From Candidatus Saccharimonadota bacterium (GTDB lineage: Bacteria > Patescibacteriota > Saccharimonadia > Saccharimonadales > Saccharimonadaceae), in assembly GCA_009992235.1 (NCBI GenBank), contig JAACVZ010000002.1, positions 1 to 64,000 of the forward strand: a stretch of DNA of 64,000 nt, written 5' to 3'. This document shows positions 17,001 through 24,822 of the stretch, in pieces. The position numbers were made by a program, and so were the translations under genes. The notes below the pieces were generated by a model. That model worked only from the letters and a program-made list of their open reading frames with translations, had not been told where the DNA came from and searched no databases. Positions within the stretch are counted from its first letter, which is position 1. Each line of letters opens with the position of its first letter.

Positions 17001-17095
17001 ATAAAAAATGCAGAAACAACCTGCATAAGAAGGATTAGGCTAAGAAAGCCCGGGAGTATTCTTTTTGCTTTTATACGAAAAATAGACACAAGCAT
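14009..17095 (-). CDS. Giant VirB6/TrbL-like type IV secretion membrane protein, 1028 aa
   Basis: The protein has an N-terminal signal/anchor (IFRIKAKRILPGFLSLILLM), a ~450-residue extracytoplasmic domain with many Cys residues, a central block of about six to seven transmembrane helices (roughly residues 490-745, including VANVGFVIAFLIVIFSQITG and RKALVVLLIVVAPIAFLAML) and a ~280-residue Gly/Arg/Lys-rich, helical cytoplasmic tail. The membrane block has the VirB6/TrbL character; such large versions are known in Saccharibacteria type IV-secretion/pilus loci. No VirB4 ATPase or other component lies in this window, so it is separated from the rest of the machine. Only 21 nt separate it from the Mur-ligase gene downstream. 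Confidence 0.75.
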   Translation of the reverse strand: MLVSIFRIKAKRILPGFLSLILLMQVVSAFFIPMSASAVTVPTDDTKELYDEVTRVTRIAALGNCMNRNEQDPGDRKITYSQAAGGEWFKSNSQIYVGYLTGKESCNGLVSAVAGYAGVSPINLMCKFNSFMHDENGAYTACAEGTPGIEAYSFWALDYAVRDGSGETPDKNRTYSVDYYEDVVLGFFKLNRDGSPSGAARYYMYLTQFLDLGTCRATQTYSNLSGWSKATLNVMGRNGLESPTTGQVTEGELEMVKRDYYFNPNTTSDLALESFIQPADRGSEKVGRYVPAYATMGLLAGGTVHRSRTVIGTEYPETKDGDTGNTLARISANTYMFGPSVAAQLGDPTPSGKSLKDFGIFGGMDLQEDTSSSKKMFMEFMDCQALANAVNDNSSSFNTWRKNKNVEAAPVAGESELDPDADASTTCNIDGVGWIVCPALNFVAEIVDTTYGAIDGLLATETELYSSEDGNATYEAWKNMRDVANVGFVIAFLIVIFSQITGLGLSNYGVKKLLPKIVIVAILINLSYFVAQIAVDLSNILGGSLKTAIEGQVTYSLGNGDSNMGSVGGITALMLGGAATAVAAGSLVYFAGIGIFIPIVLGALVAVVIVLLILVLRKALVVLLIVVAPIAFLAMLLPNTKTWYSKWQKTFVALLLVYPAIAAMFGASKLAASIVAQGPGIENAVMGVAISTLPLFLVLPMLKGSLNAIPAIGSFAQKAFNRGTGGFKSGMNERAKQGRANMGNKVRSAALGGTFGGAGRWAAGGRGRRASKSKEYAGAAARSEAGYVADKVSNNKHASIYAQADAVTTKSKLTNDELESIVTLLDAKPPETALAEAKSQLISAIQSGKPGDIVKARAANKFLSKTAFGREARDGVLAEQESYISGENYDTELSRSLRSDILSSGTKAYNNAVNTFAYGGAPDENGQPTVTSISSALERNTIKGLQDREVASQDIHVLKNAKKKGHIDAAQAQKILDNNNIDLNPEKRELFEAIAGSGANGGVEPDSINIPHGDDTTTGGPGPTFTGS

Positions 17096-17146
17096 AATGC
17101 TGTGTCTATTATTGCATATGAACTATCGATTAGAAAGATTGAGTTC

Positions 17147-17989
17147 TTATATCTTTTCCGTCGTCGTGCTAATAACTCGAACTTCTCCGTCCTCGTTAGT
17201 AAGGTGCCACGTATAATGCTCGTTCTTAAAGTACCCGGCTTCTGGATCAAGCTCATTAACATTTGACGTTGTTCTCACAATCGCTTCGATAATATAGGTC
17301 CCGTCCTCTAACACCGTAAGGGTAGCACCAGGATCAACCGACACATCGTGCTCCAAGTCGAAACTATCAGCAATAGCCTTCGTCTCGAGCGTATACCACA
17401 CATAACAGTCGGTTCCTATGGTATCAATATTTCTTGTGTCTGCAGCGGTGTCAACAGTTGATGCATAATAAGTATCGCTCAGTTTATCGACAACTTTCTG
17501 GCACTGGTCGCGTCTGAAACGGTCCATATCAGCGTTCATGTCCCCTGCGTCAAACATATCTGCGTCCCAAGTATTAGCAAGTTCTATGCCCTCAGGGTTT
17601 GCGAACAAATTCGTAATCTTCTCTTCGCGATCAATAAGTGCTTTGGCTAGCATATCAGGGTTAGGGTCTTCGCCGGATCGAATGACATATTCCTGAGGAT
17701 TTATCTGCTCAATAACGGCATCGTATGGTTTTACTTCAGGAGCTTCAGAAACTTCAGGCGATGGACTCACGGTCGAGTCAACAGACGCCTCGGTATTCAT
17801 CGGACTCGAGCCAGTGGGCTCGGCGGTATCTGTATCGCAAGCTGCAATAGCACCACTCATCGCAAGTAGACCTGCAGTACCGGCGACGAACTTCGCCTTT
17901 CTTCCGTCAAGATCAAACAGTCGCCTTGCTCTTTTCGCCGACTCGGTAACATCGCTTTCTACAGAAGTGATTTCAGGATTCTTTGCCAT
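17147..17989 (-). CDS. Putative lipoprotein, 280 aa
   Basis: A ~30-residue basic, cytoplasmic lead is followed by a hydrophobic segment ending in a lipobox (AMSGAIAAC, Cys at about residue 51). A Thr/Ser/Pro/Glu-rich linker of ~45 residues leads to a mixed alpha/beta domain (from about residue 95), ending with an NTF2/SnoaL-like run of strands (TYIIEAIVRTTS, EHYTWHLTNEDGEVRVIS). It is thus probably a surface-anchored lipoprotein. It lies upstream of, and co-directional with, the VirB6-like gene and may be a partner. The stop is TAA at 17147. Confidence 0.6.
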   Translation of the reverse strand: MAKNPEITSVESDVTESAKRARRLFDLDGRKAKFVAGTAGLLAMSGAIAACDTDTAEPTGSSPMNTEASVDSTVSPSPEVSEAPEVKPYDAVIEQINPQEYVIRSGEDPNPDMLAKALIDREEKITNLFANPEGIELANTWDADMFDAGDMNADMDRFRRDQCQKVVDKLSDTYYASTVDTAADTRNIDTIGTDCYVWYTLETKAIADSFDLEHDVSVDPGATLTVLEDGTYIIEAIVRTTSNVNELDPEAGYFKNEHYTWHLTNEDGEVRVISTTTEKI

Positions 17990-18150
17990 AATGACTATCT
18001 ATTCTCCTCGCATATACATGCAAATCGTAACCATATTGTATGTTTATTATACACCATTTTTGTTTAAATTGCAATACCCTGAGATATTACGTAGCGGTGC
18101 TACTGTTAGTTGTAGCATTTTTTAGGCATAGGCGCAATAGGACAAACCAA

Positions 18151-18177
18151 AACCCGCCCCTAATTTGGAGGCGGGTT
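18151..18177 (-). terminator. Terminator of the ABC-F gene
   Basis: AACCCGCC / GGCGGGTT stem, 11-nt loop, followed on the minus strand by TTTTGGTTTG. The ~130 bp between it and the ABC-F stop holds no convincing gene. Confidence 0.7.
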
Positions 18178-18311
18178 CTGTTGCTGTCTGCGCGCCCACC
18201 CGGGGCGCCCTTTTTGGCGTATGTTTGTGTTAATGCGCGCGTGAGATTGCCCCATGCGCATCAGCATGACCCTAGTATGCCCTGATGTGGGGAAAAACGC
18301 AAGCGCTTTCC

Positions 18312-19688
18312 TTAACGCCCAAGCTCATACCGTTGCGTCACCCCTAGCCTGCCTACGAAATACTCATCGTGGCTCACTACTACCAGCGCACCCCGGTATT
18401 CGCCCAACGCTCGCTCGATATTTTCGCGAGCACGAATATCAATGTGATTAGTTGGCTCGTCGAGGATCACTATGTCGTTTTCCACGAGGAGAAGCTTCAA
18501 AATACCCAGTTTTGTTTGCTGCCCACGCGACAATGCGTGGACGGGCTTAGTCATGTCCAACGGGGACAGATCCATAGTGGAGGCTGCTTTCAGAATCGCC
18601 GCTGCGTCACCATACTCCTCAAGGTTCTCGACACCAGACTGCCGAACGACAAGCCCAAGTACTTCTTGTGAAAGATAGCCCAGTTTGACGCCCGTTGCCA
18701 TAAACCGCTCACCGACATCGGCGTTGAGGTCACCGGTTATTATCTTAAGTAGAGTCGATTTCCCGGACCCGTTTGGACCTGCGATGTGCCACCTATCGCC
18801 AGCGAGTACTTCAAGGTTAATCCCGCTAAACAAGGGTGTATTATACGATTTCCCTACACTACTCAACCGTATCAACAACTTACGACGAGGCGCGTCAGCC
18901 GCAATATTCGCCCGATACGATTTGCGCTCAAACGGTTTATCGACCTGCTCCACCCGGTCGATCTTTGATTTCAAGGCGCTAATCTTTGTCCCGACTCGTT
19001 TTTGCCGTGCATCAGTTGCGCCCTTGTGGCCCTTCGCCCACTCCACATCAACGCCAGCATTCTTGCGAGGAGATTTCTTATGAAATGACGGCTGCATATG
19101 ATCATACGCCACCCGCAATTGACGCTGAAGGCCACGTTTTTCTTGTTGCTGCTTATCATATAGCGCCTCTTGTTGGAAATATTCCTGATTCTTTCTCTCA
19201 AGATACGCCAAGTAGTTCCCTTGAAACAAGCGCAGCGACTGGTCAGCAATCTCAGCCACGCTATCTGCGACTTCATCGATAAACGCTCGGTCGTGACTAG
19301 CGAAAAGAACGATGCCTTGAAAGTTTTTCACCACACGTACCAACCAATCTCGACTCGACTTATCGAGATTATTCGTCGGCTCATCGAGCAATAAAACGCC
19401 CGCTGTGTCTGGGCCATACAACGCCGACTCGATTTCGCGCTGAGTTATCTCACCGCCGCTCTTTGTATCGTCTCGAGTATTCTGACGAACATAGGCAACA
19501 ATACCGCCCGTCGTGACAGTTCCGTTGTCGGGCTTAATCTCGCCAGCAATCAGGCGAAGCAAGGTGGTTTTACCAACACCGTTGTCACCAACCAGCGCAA
19601 TCTTCGCGTTGTTAGGCACATTCAGCGTAACCCGATCAAAAATGATTTTTTCGTCATATACAAATGACATGTTAGAAATTGTAAGCAT
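18312..19688 (-). CDS. ABC-F family ATPase
   Basis: Two ATP-binding cassettes in one soluble chain: NBD1 with Walker A GDNGVGKTT (~residues 34-42), signature KSGGEITQRE and Walker B GVLLLDEPTNNLD; NBD2 with GPNGSGKST, signature LSRGQQTK and IVILDEPTNHID. There is no transmembrane domain. A charged linker (residues ~170-265, rich in Lys/Gln/Arg) between the cassettes is the P-site tRNA interaction motif region. ABC-F proteins bind the ribosomal E site and rescue stalled translation or protect against antibiotics. NBD1 is unusually short between Walker A and the signature, as in Msr/Vga/Lsa-type resistance members. GAGAGGTG precedes the ATG. Confidence 0.9.
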   Translation of the reverse strand: MLTISNMSFVYDEKIIFDRVTLNVPNNAKIALVGDNGVGKTTLLRLIAGEIKPDNGTVTTGGIVAYVRQNTRDDTKSGGEITQREIESALYGPDTAGVLLLDEPTNNLDKSSRDWLVRVVKNFQGIVLFASHDRAFIDEVADSVAEIADQSLRLFQGNYLAYLERKNQEYFQQEALYDKQQQEKRGLQRQLRVAYDHMQPSFHKKSPRKNAGVDVEWAKGHKGATDARQKRVGTKISALKSKIDRVEQVDKPFERKSYRANIAADAPRRKLLIRLSSVGKSYNTPLFSGINLEVLAGDRWHIAGPNGSGKSTLLKIITGDLNADVGERFMATGVKLGYLSQEVLGLVVRQSGVENLEEYGDAAAILKAASTMDLSPLDMTKPVHALSRGQQTKLGILKLLLVENDIVILDEPTNHIDIRARENIERALGEYRGALVVVSHDEYFVGRLGVTQRYELGR

Positions 19689-19761
19689 AAAACACCTCTC
19701 GTAAGGTTAGTATTCCGGGGAGATATGTTTAGTGCTACATCTTGGAAAATATTATACCATA

Positions 19762-20259
19762 TTAAGCTATGTCGTCTATTATTTTTTGGGTTATTTGTTT
19801 TTCAGACATGCTGTCTCCAAAAATATGCTCGCTCCGAATGTCGAGAGTATCATCTTCCAACCACCACTCCCGTAACTTGCTCTCATCAAAATCAGTACGC
19901 TGGTCGCGTAGTCCATGACGTCTGAGCGTTTCTTCGAATGAAAGATCGAAATAATACACAAATGATTCATCGAATTTCTCCATCAGCCCTTCAAGCAACG
20001 AACCGTACTTCTTTTTGGATAATATTCCCTCGAGCAAGACATCATATCCCAAACTTTTACCGTACATAGCGAGCTGTTCAATTAACCCAATCACAGGATT
20101 TCCTTCTCTATCTTCAACCTTTAAAATATCCCTACGAAGAACGTCCTGCTGCAACAGCATCACCTTATCTCCCATTTCAGAACGAACCCGATGAGCTATA
20201 GTTGATTTACCGCTACCAGAATTTCCGCGGATAATGATCAGTTTTGAGCTAGAGTTCAC
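19762..20259 (-). CDS. P-loop kinase, zeta-toxin/nucleotide-kinase-like, 165 aa
   Basis: The Walker A motif is IIRGNSGSGKSTIA near the N-terminus; the later YDVLLEGIL with a following lysine-rich lid region and the LSFEETLRRHGLR segment match small P-loop phosphotransferases of the zeta-toxin/chloramphenicol-phosphotransferase group, which phosphorylate a small molecule or nucleotide sugar. The substrate is not evident. The ATG overlaps the stop of the upstream gene by 4 nt, so it is the last gene of a coupled four-gene run. No antitoxin-like partner is adjacent, which argues against a plain toxin role. Confidence 0.75.
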   Translation of the reverse strand: MNSSSKLIIIRGNSGSGKSTIAHRVRSEMGDKVMLLQQDVLRRDILKVEDREGNPVIGLIEQLAMYGKSLGYDVLLEGILSKKKYGSLLEGLMEKFDESFVYYFDLSFEETLRRHGLRDQRTDFDESKLREWWLEDDTLDIRSEHIFGDSMSEKQITQKIIDDIA

Positions 20260-21335
20260 GACCGTACGCTACCTATATCTTCACGAAGCTTCGCGATAAT
20301 TTCCTCATGTCCGTGTTCATCGACATACTCCCACGCCGCAGCGTAGTCCGGATACTCCGCGACGGACTTTTTATCCAGCGCGACCAGGTCAGGCCGCTTC
20401 AAGTAATCGACATATAGCTTTTTCATAACGGCATGAACCGGAATATGCACGAGTGTATTCTTTGTTACACCATCACCGAACATACTGCGCCACAGCTTCA
20501 CGTAATCGTGTCCGTAGTCGTAAGACTTGTTGTCGGTAAGCAGCCGGTGGATTATTTCGTGAGTTAATACGTTAACGAGAACATCTTTTTCCTTAAATAC
20601 TACGCCTAGGGCCATCGGGCTGCTAAAGGCGTAGAACCACGGAGCAACATGGACATCGATAGTGTTCTGATAAAACTCGAGCCCCGTTATCTCACACAGC
20701 GCCTGCAGAATCTTTTCACCTTCTGGCTCCCACCATTCAGAATATTTTTTCGCAATATCGCAATAGTACTCATATGACCGAAGTGGCGTACCGTCACCCA
20801 GTTTCTCGTTCAAATGAACAGATGCAGCATCGGAGAGTAACCATGCGTAGTCAATTCTTACTTTAGGTAGATGCGTTTTCATCCTCAATATTTCAGCTCG
20901 TTTTTTGGGAGACTCATCCACCTCATCAATCGACCTAGCTAACTGATAAGGAATATAATTTACCGCTTCTTTTGCGAGCAAGTCGATATCTGCAACGACA
21001 ACCTTCTCTTTAAAATAACTTGACTGATCCGCGGTAATATCTATAACGGAGGCAGCCTTCAGTTTATGGTGCCAAACAACCCACACGTGCTTACCGTTTA
21101 TCAGTTCTGTGGAATCTTTATAAACCTTGCCGACCGCTAAGGAGAACTGTTCGCTCGGAAAGTTCTTTCTCAGCTCTTGCCAAAGAATAACCGAACTCGG
21201 ACCGCAGTAGCCCGCTGATTTTGGCGCATCTAATATATGTACATACTTCTCGTAAAGAAGATCAGACGACCAGTGTGGCTCAAGCTTATCGCGCAGTGTT
21301 TCGGTAAACTTTATGATGTCATCCAGAGTACTCAT
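20256..21335 (-). CDS. Fusion of Cys-His-Asp (transglutaminase/protease-like) and HEXXH metallopeptidase-like domains
   Basis: The N-terminal ~130 residues hold GYCGPSSVILWQEL (putative catalytic Cys), GKHVWVVWHH (His) and VIDITADQS (Asp), the order seen in transglutaminase-core and papain-like folds. The C-terminal part contains VNVLTHEIIHRLL (HEIIH zinc motif) about 100 residues before the end, after a helical segment. No signal peptide is visible. It lies between the GNAT gene and the P-loop kinase with 4-nt overlaps on both sides. The HEXXH half has the same general layout as the protein at 1933-2910. Both catalytic assignments are motif-based inference. Confidence 0.6.
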   Translation of the reverse strand: MSTLDDIIKFTETLRDKLEPHWSSDLLYEKYVHILDAPKSAGYCGPSSVILWQELRKNFPSEQFSLAVGKVYKDSTELINGKHVWVVWHHKLKAASVIDITADQSSYFKEKVVVADIDLLAKEAVNYIPYQLARSIDEVDESPKKRAEILRMKTHLPKVRIDYAWLLSDAASVHLNEKLGDGTPLRSYEYYCDIAKKYSEWWEPEGEKILQALCEITGLEFYQNTIDVHVAPWFYAFSSPMALGVVFKEKDVLVNVLTHEIIHRLLTDNKSYDYGHDYVKLWRSMFGDGVTKNTLVHIPVHAVMKKLYVDYLKRPDLVALDKKSVAEYPDYAAAWEYVDEHGHEEIIAKLREDIGSVRS

Positions 21336-21856
21336 AAGGCTATACTCCAGACGTTTAACGTCTTTCCGTCCTCGCCAACTTCCTGACCATCAAGCGTGTA
21401 CCCTGCCTTTTCCGCCACTTTGTTGCTCGCCATATTCTCCGGTACTGCTCGTATAATAACCTCAGGTATATGGAGCTCTCGAAGAGCGAAATCGCTTAAT
21501 GCCTTTGTCGATTGAGTAGTAATACCTTTTCCGCTGTATTCAGATGCAATCCAATATCCAATTTCAGGTCGCTTGTCGTCGTCGAGGTGCATGAGACTTA
21601 TATGGCCGGCTACTTCTCCGTTATACTTGATGCCGTAACCATACTCCTGTTTGTCTTTTCGTTTTTGCAGCATTAACTTTATGAATTCACGCGAGTCGTC
21701 GGCTGTCTTGGTATGTTTCGGCCACGGCAAAAACTCCGATAGACGCTCTCTATCTTTGTCAGTCAATTTAAACAATCGCTCAGCGTCTTCAAATTGAAGC
21801 TGCTCAAGAGACAGCGACTCATCGATTTCTATGATTTCACGACCCAGCACAGACAT
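21332..21856 (-). CDS. GNAT N-acetyltransferase (RimJ/RimL-like)
   Basis: The fold of RimL-type acetyltransferases is visible: LSLEQLQFEDAERLFKL at the start, EVAGHISLMHLDDDKRPEIGYW, the acetyl-CoA loop region IASEYSGKGITTQSTKALSDF (Q/R-x-x-G-x-G/A equivalent SGKGITT) and VPENMASNKVAEKAGY. Such enzymes acetylate protein N-termini or small amines using acetyl-CoA. Stop is TGA at 21332, overlapping the next gene by 4 nt. The substrate is unknown. Confidence 0.9.
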   Translation of the reverse strand: MSVLGREIIEIDESLSLEQLQFEDAERLFKLTDKDRERLSEFLPWPKHTKTADDSREFIKLMLQKRKDKQEYGYGIKYNGEVAGHISLMHLDDDKRPEIGYWIASEYSGKGITTQSTKALSDFALRELHIPEVIIRAVPENMASNKVAEKAGYTLDGQEVGEDGKTLNVWSIAL

Positions 21857-21868
21857 ATACCAATAATA

Positions 21869-22444
21869 TCATTTGTGCCTATGAAATACGTAGGTCGCCA
21901 GCTCATGATAGTTGCTCAGTGGCGTCGCCGTTCTTGAGACGAACGTGAAACCGAAGTTCTCTATACTCATGGTGATATCTTCATCTACGGAGATTCGTCG
22001 GGCTTTTTCTGAGGCCATAGACTTGTTGACTATGACAGGATTTATAATCACCAAGATCCCACCGATATTTAGTAGATTTTTTATTTTTTCAATAACTTCG
22101 CCTTTATTCTGAATGAAAGCAAAGACCAGCTTCATGCTAACGATGTCAAAAGTGCCTAATTCGTCTAGGTCGCTCTTCTCTATGTCTAACTGTTTAAATG
22201 TTATCTCTTTAGATGATAGTTCACGAGCCATATCTATAGCAACGTCTGATAAATCAATACCGGTGACCATAAAGCCAGCCGCATGTAACTGCCGCGCAAG
22301 TTCGCCATCACCACACCCTATGTCGAGAACTGTTTTCGCAGTACTTGGCACAACAGCAACAATGCGCGAAATGTCCTCATCACTAATCTGACGGTACTTC
22401 ACGCCTTCATTGTAACCATCGTTCCAAAATTGTTTCTTGTTCAT
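21869..22444 (-). CDS. SAM-dependent methyltransferase (class I)
   Basis: Motif I is VLDIGCGDGELARQL, motif II region VTGIDLSDVAIDMA, and motif IV-like TFDIVSMKLVFAF, all typical of small class I methyltransferases of the Methyltransf_11/25 group. I start at ATG 22444 (192 residues): a TATAAT hexamer (22452-22457) lies 7 nt upstream, whereas the frame opening at 22492 would place the promoter inside the gene. It starts a four-gene run methyltransferase-GNAT-protease-like-kinase. Substrate unknown. Confidence 0.87.
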   Translation of the reverse strand: MNKKQFWNDGYNEGVKYRQISDEDISRIVAVVPSTAKTVLDIGCGDGELARQLHAAGFMVTGIDLSDVAIDMARELSSKEITFKQLDIEKSDLDELGTFDIVSMKLVFAFIQNKGEVIEKIKNLLNIGGILVIINPVIVNKSMASEKARRISVDEDITMSIENFGFTFVSRTATPLSNYHELATYVFHRHK

Positions 22445-22635
22445 ACGAGATATTATAAGTCCTCTCATAGTAACGCTTATACGAGGACACATTTAGCCGT
22501 ATCGACCATCTTCTTTTCAATCACATCGTTAATATGGCTGTTCCTCCCCATGGATGAAATCGAAGCTATTTTTTAAAAAAACCGAGTCACAGGAAGGTTC
22601 GGCGTTACAGCAATTAACTGTAAACAATTAGCCCT

Positions 22636-23313
22636 CTAGCTCGCAAATTTGGCCAGTCTTTCGCTCCAGCTCTCAGCACCCTCTTCCCTGAAAAGTTCCG
22701 CCAAAAAATCAATCATAATTTTTTGTCTTTTTGCACCTTCTTTCTTTCCGGCTGTTGTCATTAGGATGGTGTTAACAATCAATAACTTATCAAAGAAGTG
22801 TTGCGTAGCGTGCTCATTTTTTGTGCTTATATATTGCGAGGCTGTCTTCTCTTCTGTGGCAGGTGGAGTATTTTTATCAAAAAAGTTATTTCCTTTAAAC
22901 AAATTATACGCATGTGTCCTCAGAATACCCTGTGCGCCTATTGCGTCGCACATATCTGCATCGCTCACGATCATACCCTCGATTGTAGCCGGACGCACAC
23001 CGCCCAAGTACCTTGAATAACCCATACTTTTAATTATATCGAGTACGCGTGTTTGCGTATCCGCGTCAACGGCGTTATCGTCGAGTATCTTTCGGGCGTT
23101 CAATAAACCCTCCGCGTGTGTTGCTCCAAATAGCTTATAGTCATCAACATCATGCAAAAGACTCGCAAGCTCGACAACTTCAATGTTTGCGTTCTCTTGT
23201 TCCGCAAACCGTATCGCCATGCCCCTCACTCGCTCAACATGATCATACCCATGCCCATCGTCACCTTTTAGCAGTTCTTTTACCGTGTCTTCGATCTTTT
23301 CCATGTTTATCAT
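22636..23313 (-). CDS. HD-domain phosphohydrolase, 225 aa
   Basis: The HD metal motif is visible: HGYDHVERVRGMA (first His), ELASLLHDVDDYK (H-D) and later IVSDADMCDAIGA with the fourth Asp, as in YfbR/YedJ-type HD hydrolases that dephosphorylate nucleotides or similar phosphomonoesters. ATG 23313 overlaps the upstream HAD stop as TAATG. It ends the 31.2-22.6 kb gene run; a ~190-bp stretch with no gene follows before the methyltransferase. Confidence 0.9.
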   Translation of the reverse strand: MINMEKIEDTVKELLKGDDGHGYDHVERVRGMAIRFAEQENANIEVVELASLLHDVDDYKLFGATHAEGLLNARKILDDNAVDADTQTRVLDIIKSMGYSRYLGGVRPATIEGMIVSDADMCDAIGAQGILRTHAYNLFKGNNFFDKNTPPATEEKTASQYISTKNEHATQHFFDKLLIVNTILMTTAGKKEGAKRQKIMIDFLAELFREEGAESWSERLAKFAS

Positions 23314-24023
23314 TATGACACACCCTCTTGAAGCATGTGCAATACTTCACCCCAATTCTCTACGAGCAGATGGACTCGCGCTCCCACGTCGCTACCGGCA
23401 AACACTGCGATCACGTCCGAACCTGTCGCACGAGCGGCGGTAACACCCTCCACACTATCCTCGAAAATAACTATTTCACTAGGCTTAACTTCGTATTGCG
23501 CAATAACCTTTTGAAATGTTTCGGGGTGGGGTTTTGGACGATTAACGTCATCGCTTGTGATGATTGTGTCAAAAAAGTCCAAGGGCGATAGATGTTGCGC
23601 GGTTTTTGATTCTTTAGAAGAGAAGTAGCGTATATCCCTCATCTCAGCATTTGTCGCGAGTGCAAGATGTGCATTCGTTTTATCCCTTAGCCATGTAAGC
23701 ACTTCCACGGCACCTTCCCTATACAGAATATTTTTCTGAATCTTTGGCGCCAATGAGTAAAGATTCTTCCATATTGTTTCCATTGGAGTTACACCACTGC
23801 CATACTGCTCATCTAAATAACGAAAATAGCTACTTTCGCCTCCAGGCGGTGTTGCCGCTTTCATTTTTGCTGCAAGTTTCTCAAAGTATACAACCGGCAG
23901 ATTAACACCATAAAATTTCTCCGCATACAATTTGTCCCACGCACTATACGCTTGAGTTGAGTTGACAAGTGTGCCGTCCCAATCAAAAATTATCAGTTTA
24001 TACTTATGTGGTGAAAATTTCAT
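23313..24023 (-). CDS. HAD-superfamily phosphatase/phosphoglycolate phosphatase-like
   Basis: Motif I FDWDGTLVNS, motif II ALATNAEM (Thr), and motif III/IV region KPHPETFQ...IVIFEDSVEGVTAARA are the full haloacid dehalogenase set with an inserted helical cap, typical of beta-phosphoglucomutase/phosphatase (subfamily I) members. Its start overlaps the GT8 gene by 20 nt and its stop is coupled to the HD gene. The substrate is unknown but probably a small sugar or nucleotide phosphate. Confidence 0.9.
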   Translation of the reverse strand: MKFSPHKYKLIIFDWDGTLVNSTQAYSAWDKLYAEKFYGVNLPVVYFEKLAAKMKAATPPGGESSYFRYLDEQYGSGVTPMETIWKNLYSLAPKIQKNILYREGAVEVLTWLRDKTNAHLALATNAEMRDIRYFSSKESKTAQHLSPLDFFDTIITSDDVNRPKPHPETFQKVIAQYEVKPSEIVIFEDSVEGVTAARATGSDVIAVFAGSDVGARVHLLVENWGEVLHMLQEGVS

Positions 24024-24822
24024 TTTGGTACCTTAGATACTCTTTAGAAAAAAATTCGTTCGTCTCGTCACTAATAAACTCGCTGTCCCACGGTTTGTTA
24101 CGAGTGTTAAAGTGCACAATGCACACCTCTCTGTCACTGAGCGTGCGCTCTCGCCTGTCAGAGTCCGTATAGTTATATTTTTTATGAATTCTTTTTATAT
24201 CCTCGCGAAAAGTAATATTGATAATGTCTTGGTCCTGAATCCTTACGATATTCTTTAGTTTTTTTGCATTGACTAACAGTTCCTGGGTCTTACCTAGCAT
24301 TCTAATGCGATATAAATTCATAAGCATTACACCCGAATTGATATAAGTGCTATCTTTTTCTAAGCCAATAGATTCTTTATAACCTGGGAACTGCCTGTTG
24401 ATATATGCCTTGTGCGAACCAGCAATGCAAGTATTCTGCACGTTCGTATTCCATAATTCAGACAAATCGCTGAGAATGAGCACGTCCGCGTCAAGATAAA
24501 GCGCCCTATCTAAATGACCGAAAAGATCCGCGGCAAGAAATCGCCCATAAGCAATGGGAGAGATGTGCTTGATGTGAAGCGGGAACTCCCCGAATAGCCC
24601 TTCGTCCACTACGGCAAAATCAACAGACACACCAGGAAAATCTTTCTCAAGTTGTCTAATCGTACGTTGTTCTTCGTTCGGTATGCCGCCCGTTATGATG
24701 TGAAAGAAAATCTCCTCAAATGTCGTATTATTTTTTATAATCGAATACGCCGCCACAATTAATGGATTTACGTAGAGAGCATCGATGCCAAAGACAATAT
24801 CGATTCTATCGTTCTTTTTCAT
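24004..24822 (-). CDS. Glycosyltransferase family 8
   Basis: GT8 enzymes move hexose or hexosamine from a nucleotide-sugar donor. The start DIVFGIDALYVNPLIVAAYS, the metal-binding DxD in RALYLDADVLIL, INSGVMLMNL and the later IQDQDIINITF are diagnostic. The true start is ATG 24822 (272 residues) with AAGGTG 3 nt upstream; the frame is open further but that part overlaps the HAD gene upstream. It sits between two HAD phosphatases. No transmembrane anchor is seen. Confidence 0.9.
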   Translation of the reverse strand: MKKNDRIDIVFGIDALYVNPLIVAAYSIIKNNTTFEEIFFHIITGGIPNEEQRTIRQLEKDFPGVSVDFAVVDEGLFGEFPLHIKHISPIAYGRFLAADLFGHLDRALYLDADVLILSDLSELWNTNVQNTCIAGSHKAYINRQFPGYKESIGLEKDSTYINSGVMLMNLYRIRMLGKTQELLVNAKKLKNIVRIQDQDIINITFREDIKRIHKKYNYTDSDRRERTLSDREVCIVHFNTRNKPWDSEFISDETNEFFSKEYLRYQNEIFTT

